Shown here piece by piece: positions 58,177 to 64,000 of a stretch of DNA of 64,000 nt. The first letter of the stretch is position 1, and the number at the start of each line of letters is the position of its first letter. The notes beneath the pieces are model-generated. The model saw only the letters and a list, made by a program, of their open reading frames with translations. It was not told the DNA's origin and ran no database searches. The translations under genes were made by a program, and so were the position numbers. The stretch lies in NCBI GenBank assembly GCA_028279985.1, contig JANQMR010000005.1:124001-188000 (forward strand). Reading direction: 5' to 3'. Origin of the DNA: Woeseiaceae bacterium (GTDB taxonomy: Bacteria; Pseudomonadota; Gammaproteobacteria; Steroidobacterales; Woeseiaceae).

Positions 58177-59463
58177 GAATCCGTAGCGGACATAACTCCT
58201 CTGGAACCGCGATCTTATCAATTCCTCGCTGAGATCGAACTCGTCCAGCGAGTATCGGTGGCTGGAGCGGTGTTCGCGCGAGGCTTCCGAGGCGCGTTTC
58301 AGGACCCCGGCGAATTGCGGGCTAAGGTCCAACGACAGCGTCTCGAGCGCGTGTGTCACGCTGGCCTCGAGCCGATGTTTCAGATCGTCGTTCGGGATGA
58401 ACGCGATGCGGTCCGGATGCCGGTCGGCGACGTCGGCCAGATGCTCGTAGTAAAAGGCCAGCAGGTCGACCAGCGCGTCTCTGAAGTCCGGCGGCATCCG
58501 GGCAAAACCGCAAACGGCGAGCCCGGGTTTGAGCGAGCTGAGCTGCGAGGGTACCGCGGCCAGCGGATCCCTGACCGTGGCCAGGATACGCGCGTCGGGG
58601 AACTCGTCGAGCAAAGCCTGGCTTAAACCCGAAAAAGACGCGTTTTTCGACAGGAATCGCAGATCCGGTCCGAACACATACAGGTGTTTCTGAATACAAC
58701 GCCGGTAGTAACGCATCAGCCTTTGACGTTCGCCCGCATCGGCTGCCGTGTCCAGTCTTGCGGTTTGCCAAAGCCAGCGAGCGCCGGGAAACGGCACGAC
58801 CAGCAGAAAACAGGCGGCAAGCGGCATCAGGCACAGGAAGTCTTCCTCCGGATCGCCGAGCGCGAGCGGATGAATGTCGTCCATCGATCGCAGCAGGCCC
58901 CGGCTCAGCCAGGCGCCCAGGCGGGCGGCCGGCCGTCCCAGCGATCGATCCAGTGCAGCCAGGCCCAGGCAGAGTTTACGGCCGGTGATCGACAGGGCGA
59001 ACAGGCATTCCCAGGTACGAAACGTCGTCGTCTTTTCGTCGCCGGACATGACGTGGTGCAGATGGGTGGTACCGGTGCGGGGCGGGCCGACGATGAACAG
59101 CGGATCGCGGACCTGCACTTTGCGGTAGCCCGGATACAGGATTTCGTCGAGCAGAAAGCCGAGCCAGTGCAGGCCTTGCCAGATCAGGAACAGCGGCAAG
59201 GCCAGCAAGACCAGCATCGCGCCGCCCAGGCGGCGTTTGCCGCCGAAAGGCGCCGACAGAGCCAGCCAGATGAGCAGCGCGTAGCGCCGCAGAGATGTCA
59301 GTAGCAGCAACAAGGCTTGGGTATTGGGGCGACGGCAGGCGCGAGTATCGCACAAGAAGATGCGAGCAATTCGAAAAAACCGCATGAAATCAGGGCCGAA
59401 GCACCGGCCTCGGAGGCGAAACAGTTCTGTAACATTTCTGCTGTTAACATCCGACCGGCCCAT
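58153..59463 (-). CDS. Sulfotransferase family protein with N-terminal membrane segment
   Basis: Up to 436 residues; ATG 59385 (410 residues) is an alternative start. A hydrophobic stretch (AMLVLLALPLFLIWQGLHWL) precedes the PAPS 5'-phosphosulphate loop FIVGPPRTGTTHLHH; the 3' phosphate motif is in ILATVRDPLAAVPSQLSSL. It would sulfate a membrane-bound or lipid-linked acceptor in the inner membrane. Position beside a glycosyltransferase and a deacetylase suggests a glycan or glycolipid substrate. Divergent from the Na/Pi symporter gene. Confidence 0.85.
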   Translation of the reverse strand: MGRSDVNSRNVTELFRLRGRCFGPDFMRFFRIARIFLCDTRACRRPNTQALLLLLTSLRRYALLIWLALSAPFGGKRRLGGAMLVLLALPLFLIWQGLHWLGFLLDEILYPGYRKVQVRDPLFIVGPPRTGTTHLHHVMSGDEKTTTFRTWECLFALSITGRKLCLGLAALDRSLGRPAARLGAWLSRGLLRSMDDIHPLALGDPEEDFLCLMPLAACFLLVVPFPGARWLWQTARLDTAADAGERQRLMRYYRRCIQKHLYVFGPDLRFLSKNASFSGLSQALLDEFPDARILATVRDPLAAVPSQLSSLKPGLAVCGFARMPPDFRDALVDLLAFYYEHLADVADRHPDRIAFIPNDDLKHRLEASVTHALETLSLDLSPQFAGVLKRASEASREHRSSHRYSLDEFDLSEELIRSRFQRSYVRYGFDVNSLCQ

Positions 59464-59528
59464 TCACGATCCCGCGCGTCGTCCGGTTTAGCACCCGGGC
59501 CGGCTGCTGCTCCGTAACGGAAACCGCC

Positions 59529-60764
59529 GTGACAGAGAACGACAAAACCGGCACCGCAGCCGTCAAGTACACCAGCCTTCCCGTGACGTGGTTTTTGATC
59601 GCGTTGTTCGTTTATCTGCTGTTGGTCGGCGTCGGCGTCATCGGCGACGGTTTCAAGGCGATATCCGGCGGCGCCGAGGGCGCGGCGAGGATTTTTGCGT
59701 TTGCCAGCAGCCCGATCGTAGGCGTGATTCTCGGCACCCTGGCCACGGCGCTGGTGCAGTCGTCGAGCACCGTCACGTCGGTGATCGTGGGCCTGGTCGC
59801 AGGTGGTGTGCCGGTGTCGATTGCCGTGCCGATGATCATGGGTGCGAACATGGGCACGACGATCACGAACACGATCGTAAGCCTCGGCAACCTCGGCGAA
59901 CGCAAGATGTTCAACAAGTCGTTTCAGGCCGCAACGGTCCACGACTTTTTCAATCTCTACAGCATCGTCATCTTCTTGCCGATCGAGGTGATGTTCCGGC
60001 CCCTGGAGCGACTGGGCGGGGTGATGGCCGGCTGGTTCGTCGGCGGCGCGGACGCGTCGGTGAAAGACCTGAACTTCGTCGGGGCGCTGACCAAACCGGT
60101 CGTCAAGGCGATCGTCGGCGTTTTCGATTCGCTCCCGCCGGTAATCGGCGGCTTGCTGGCGATCGCCGTCGGCATCGGCCTGGTTATCGGCTCGGTGCTT
60201 TATCTCGGCAAGATGCTGCGTTCGGTAATGACCGGCAAGGCGATGAACATCGTGCACAAGGCGGTCGGCGGCGGTCCGGTGAAGGGTATTGCAACGGGCG
60301 CGGCGGTAACCGTGCTCGTTCAGTCCTCGTCCACGACCACCAGCCTGGTCGTGCCGCTGGCCGGCGCCGGCGTTCTCAATACACGCCAGGTTTTTCCGTT
60401 CACGATGGGTGCGAACATCGGCACTTGTGTTACCGCGCTGTTGGCGGCAACGGCTGTCTCCGGGCCGACACAGGTGTTTGCCCTGCAGATTGCACTGGTT
60501 CACCTGTTGTACAACGTGTCCGGCGTGCTGGCCTTCCTGTATTTGCCCTGGCTCAAGGAGCTGCCTGTGCGGTCGGCGGAGTGGCTGGGTAACAAGGTGG
60601 AGCACAACCGCGGCTGGGCATTCGGTTACATCGGTAGTGTGTTCTTCATGATGCCCGGCCTGGTTTTCGCCGGCGAGGTGATGTTCAACGGCGCCGACGA
60701 AGAGGTGACGGCGTCGGAAGAAGTCATCGAGCAAGTCGAAGAGGTCGATCTCGGCATCGAGTAG
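59529..60764 (+). CDS. Na+/phosphate cotransporter (NptA/SLC34-like)
   Basis: 411 residues, GTG start. Two inverted Na_Pi_cotrans repeats carry the signature QSSS (ALVQSSSTVTSVIVGLV and VLVQSSSTTTSLVVPL), each followed by GAN.GTT/GAN.GTC (MGANMGTTITNTIVSL, MGANIGTCVTALLA). Eight or more membrane helices; an acidic tail (EEVTASEEVIEQVEEVDLG). It imports inorganic phosphate with Na+, fitting a marine life style. An alkaline-phosphatase-like gene follows, so both may serve phosphate acquisition. Confidence 0.92.
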   Translation: MTENDKTGTAAVKYTSLPVTWFLIALFVYLLLVGVGVIGDGFKAISGGAEGAARIFAFASSPIVGVILGTLATALVQSSSTVTSVIVGLVAGGVPVSIAVPMIMGANMGTTITNTIVSLGNLGERKMFNKSFQAATVHDFFNLYSIVIFLPIEVMFRPLERLGGVMAGWFVGGADASVKDLNFVGALTKPVVKAIVGVFDSLPPVIGGLLAIAVGIGLVIGSVLYLGKMLRSVMTGKAMNIVHKAVGGGPVKGIATGAAVTVLVQSSSTTTSLVVPLAGAGVLNTRQVFPFTMGANIGTCVTALLAATAVSGPTQVFALQIALVHLLYNVSGVLAFLYLPWLKELPVRSAEWLGNKVEHNRGWAFGYIGSVFFMMPGLVFAGEVMFNGADEEVTASEEVIEQVEEVDLGIE

Positions 60765-61247
60765 CGGTGCCGGCCGATCTGCGGTTCCGCATCGGCCAGA
60801 CGCCGCGGTTCGGCTATCGGTGCGCTTCAGAAGTCTCGGTTGAGTCGATCGCCGCAGCTTGGGCAATCCAGTTTTCGGTATAACGACTCCTCGCGCGTTT
60901 CCAAGATAGCTCGGTCCGATTCGGTTGTCCCCGCGCATCGCGCACGACGGCAAGTCAGGCTCGGAATCGGGACTCAATCGAGCTGTCCGGCTATCGATAT
61001 CCGCAGTTCTTCGTCGCAGTATGCATGACGGTCGGTAACGGGTTTGTCATTCGGCGGTCACGGCAGGGCAGCCGCTCTTAAAATTCGATAAAATCGAACT
61101 ATAGATAGGAAATAGTTGGTTTTAACGAAATTGCAATCCTGCTGTTGCTTACTTTCGCTCGCGCAGCTCGAAGCCATTTCGATATGCGCTTCTGTATGAC
61201 CGTTCGCCACACAAAACACCGATGTACTCGAGTCAAGAGGGATATTC
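60765..61247. other. 483-bp gap: one hairpin and one short palindrome, no convincing gene
   Basis: A strong hairpin (60772-60797, GGCCGA..TGCGG/CCGCA.TCGGCC) just after the symporter may end its transcript although no T tract follows. TTCGAT-AAA-ATCGAA (61084-61098), 150 bp before the phosphatase gene, could be an operator. No Pho box was recognised. A minus-strand stretch with a CPSCG motif lacks a start codon. Confidence 0.5.
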
Positions 61248-63083
61248 ATGAGCATTTATGAATTACGAAAGAAAATACTCACCGGCGTCGCGGCTTCGCT
61301 AATCGCGCTGAGCGGTGCCGCCTGGGCCGACGATGATCACGATGATGACGATCGTGAAGACAAGTACAGCCACAAGTACGGCAAAGATCGCGGCGACCGG
61401 CGCGGGAAATTGGGAAATGCGATCTTCATTCACCCGGACGGCAGCGCGCTCAATCATTGGCACTCGGCGCGCATCTACTGGAAAGGCACCGACGAGTCTC
61501 TGGAGTGGGACAGGCTGCCGGGGATGGCGGTTTATCGCGGCCATATGGCCGATCGCCTGACCGGCACTTCGAACGGCGGCGCCACGACCCACGCCTTCGG
61601 AGTCAAGGTTCAGGGGTCTGATTCCTACGGTCGCGACCGCGGCCGGGACATCCTCGCGCTGTCGGGTTATCCGGGCAGCTTCCTGCGCGAGGCCGGTTGC
61701 CACGGACACCCGATCGGCGTGATCAACGACGGCGATATCGCGGGCGAACCGGGTACCGGCGCGTTTCTCGCCGAGACCGATGTCCGCGGCGAGCCCAACG
61801 AGCAGACGCGCCAGTTCCTGGAGGGCCGCCCGGGTTTCGAAAAAGGCACGGATTGCGATCCCCGGACCCGGCGCGTCGAGAACCGCGGAAACGGCGATCG
61901 CCTGCCGGATGTGATCCTCGGTGGCGGTGAGCGCTTTTTCCTGCCGATCGACACGCCGCTTTGCCGGGATCTGCCGAATCCGCCGGCGGCGGACGACCTG
62001 CCGCTGAGTTGTGCGGCGCATACCGACCCCGTGAACGGACGGGCACCGGCCCGTGACGACGGTCGTAATTTGTTGCAGCTTGCCGACGAACTCGGCTATG
62101 TCATCATGCGGACGCGGGCGGAGTTCGAGGCGGTCAGGGATCGCGTGCACAGCGATCGGCGTTACGCGCCGCGAGTACTGGGCGTGTTCGGCGCCGACGA
62201 TCTGTTCAACGATCGGCGCGAGGAGGTGCTGATCGGGGCCGGTCTCGTGCGCCGGGACGGTGATCCGCTGCCGCAGGAAGGTATCGAGTTCGGCGAGGAA
62301 AAAATCGGTCCCCTCGTACTCTGGGGCCAACGTTACAATCAGCACGGTTCTGCCGACCCGAACTACAGCTTCAATCCGCCGACCATTGCCGAGCTGACCG
62401 AACTCGGCCTCGAGATTCTCGAACGGCGCTCGAAGAAAGCGCGCAAGCCCTTCGCGGCCGTCATCGAGGTCGAGAGCACCGACAACATGCCCAACAACAA
62501 CAATGCCATCGGCACCCTGCGGGCGCTGAAGCGTGCCGACGACATGATCGGTGTCGCGCGCGATTTTCGCCAGCACCGCGATCGGCGCACGCTGATCATC
62601 ACGGCGGCCGACAGCGACGGCTCGGGCATGCAGCTTTTGAACCTGACGCCGACGGGAGGCGAACCGCCCGTCGCGCCGACGATAGGCGTCAATTCATTCT
62701 TTGACACCGGCGGCAGTCCGGCGGATTTTCTGATCGACACGGACGGTATCGCAGGCGCCGGTACCCGGGCTTTCGAGGCCGCGCCGGACGCGCAATTGCC
62801 GTTCCGGCCGTTTCCCAACGAAGCCACGGGCGCAGCGTCGGTCGCTCCGGTGCCGCTGGTGTTCTCGGTGGCCTGGTCGAGCTTCAGCGACGTCGCCGGC
62901 GGTATCCTGACCCGGGCTGAAGGGCCTAACTCGAAGTTTCTACACAGCAAACGACCCTTCCGCGCCGGCGAGCCGCCGCTCAGCGAGCGGTTCGACAACT
63001 CGGACATCTACCGCATGGTCTACCTGACCCTGTTCGGCAAGCGTTTGCCGGCAAGCGTCGGTGTTCCGAATGTAAGTCGCTGA
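61248..63083 (+). CDS. Divergent PhoA-superfamily phosphatase-like protein
   Basis: 611 residues with a signal peptide (ending AWA), then an Asp/His-rich stretch (DDDHDDDDREDKYSHKYGKD). The PhoA fold is recognisable: FIHPDGSALNHW (metal Asp), LTGTSNGGATTHAFGVK (nucleophile Ser), VILGGGERFF, VIEVESTDNMPNNNN (Glu and Asp ligands) and IITAADSDGSGM (Asp). The three zinc-ligand His of E. coli PhoA (331, 370, 412) align with non-His residues, so metal use or activity must differ. Periplasmic or secreted. ATG start; ends before a good terminator. Confidence 0.82.
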   Translation: MSIYELRKKILTGVAASLIALSGAAWADDDHDDDDREDKYSHKYGKDRGDRRGKLGNAIFIHPDGSALNHWHSARIYWKGTDESLEWDRLPGMAVYRGHMADRLTGTSNGGATTHAFGVKVQGSDSYGRDRGRDILALSGYPGSFLREAGCHGHPIGVINDGDIAGEPGTGAFLAETDVRGEPNEQTRQFLEGRPGFEKGTDCDPRTRRVENRGNGDRLPDVILGGGERFFLPIDTPLCRDLPNPPAADDLPLSCAAHTDPVNGRAPARDDGRNLLQLADELGYVIMRTRAEFEAVRDRVHSDRRYAPRVLGVFGADDLFNDRREEVLIGAGLVRRDGDPLPQEGIEFGEEKIGPLVLWGQRYNQHGSADPNYSFNPPTIAELTELGLEILERRSKKARKPFAAVIEVESTDNMPNNNNAIGTLRALKRADDMIGVARDFRQHRDRRTLIITAADSDGSGMQLLNLTPTGGEPPVAPTIGVNSFFDTGGSPADFLIDTDGIAGAGTRAFEAAPDAQLPFRPFPNEATGAASVAPVPLVFSVAWSSFSDVAGGILTRAEGPNSKFLHSKRPFRAGEPPLSERFDNSDIYRMVYLTLFGKRLPASVGVPNVSR

Positions 63084-63111
63084 CTCGAGTTCCGAGTTCG
63101 CGAGTATGCAG

Positions 63112-63139
63112 GAGCCAGCCCGCTAGGGCTGGCTCTTTT
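63112..63139 (+). terminator. Intrinsic terminator after the phosphatase gene
   Basis: GAGCCAGCCC (63112-63121) and GGGCTGGCTC (63126-63135) form a perfect 10-bp stem with loop GCTA, followed by TTTT. The remaining 340 bp up to katG contain no gene; a duplicated TTCCGGATCA occurs at about 63143-63163, and no confident katG promoter was found. Confidence 0.88.
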
Positions 63140-63459
63140 CGTTTCCGGATCACGTTCCGGATCAAATTTTCGATCATATGGCGCTTGCCATTCCGGGCGC
63201 GCCGTGCCTGCGTCAAGTCGCCGTGCAGCCGCGGCGTTTCCCCGTCCTTCGAGCCATGGTCGGCTCGTCCGGGTGAGTCAATTTTCAGTGCAAGTTCCAG
63301 GTCAGTCTTCCGTGCCAATCAACAGGATCATCGACAGGATCGAGTGCCGGCCCGCAATCCGGCGTATCGATCGCTTCGGCCGCATACTGTGATCTGAATT
63401 TTGGATCGCTTTGGCATCTTATATGCGATCTAATCTATCAACGAGATGCGATGTTTTAG

Positions 63460-64000
<541 letters not shown>

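Noticed and set aside
59298..60977. 559-codon open frame antisense to the Na/Pi symporter
   Set aside because: The QSSS-containing symporter explains the region. The antisense protein has no recognisable motif.
60827..61050. Minus-strand zinc-ribbon-like reading (CPSCGDRLNRDF) after the symporter
   Set aside because: No start codon in the frame and an internal TGA (60974-60976) splits it. It may be a decayed small gene, but the evidence is too weak to call.

Overview
The window comes from a GC-rich gammaproteobacterium, probably a free-living aerobic heterotroph of a deep lineage such as Woeseiaceae or Steroidobacterales. That placement is inferred from gene order and protein character, not from a marker phylogeny. 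Two core blocks keep recognisable gammaproteobacterial order: rne / rluC-yceF-yceD-rpmF-plsX-fabH, and clpS-clpA / infA / aat / trxB / ftsK-lolA-serS. An SOS mutagenesis operon (lexA-imuA-imuB-dnaE2) and part of a type II secretion system (gspC-D-E-F) lie between them. No rRNA, tRNA or CRISPR array was found.

Layout. 1-1.4 kb: the start of selO and a DUF3187 outer-membrane protein. 1.5-9.4 kb: a glycan-use locus with a GH3 glucosidase, a GPH sugar symporter, a LacI regulator and a TonB-dependent receptor; near-identical 14-bp palindromes in front of the three structural genes suggest one LacI regulon. 9.7-13.4 kb: a large lipoprotein, a cytochrome c' and a diheme cytochrome c. 13.4-17.4 kb: two tandem MarR regulators behind a candidate attenuator, then GntR, a Rid-family protein and an amidohydrolase. 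17.4-19.4 kb: a scarred islet with an orphan antitoxin, a transposase remnant, a partial duplication of the phosphatase gene start, a GNAT gene and a long inverted repeat. 19.4-28.1 kb: phosphatase, RNase E and the rluC-to-fabH block. 28-31.2 kb: DUF1232, GST, an L,D-transpeptidase facing an Lpp-like lipoprotein that ends in lysine. 31.4-37.8 kb: SOS operon. 38-44.1 kb: an acidic protein and gspC-F. 44.5-55.4 kb: N-degron proteolysis (ClpS, ClpA, Aat), IF-1, TrxB, FtsK, LolA, SerS. 55.4-64 kb: SDR, deacetylase, glycosyltransferase, sulfotransferase, Na/Pi symporter, a divergent PhoA-like phosphatase and the start of a secreted KatG.

The most unusual property is a set of short imperfect tandem duplications at gene borders. 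At plsX/fabH and imuB/dnaE2 the duplicated unit, mostly 50 bp, carries the stop/start overlap and the N-terminal codons of the downstream gene. This creates chains of 17-20 codon mini-ORFs joined by ATGA or GTGA overlaps. About sixteen such loci occur in 64 kb, those inside genes being multiples of 3 bp. A second unusual element is a three-copy family of long GC-rich palindromes with a conserved loop, placed between convergent genes.
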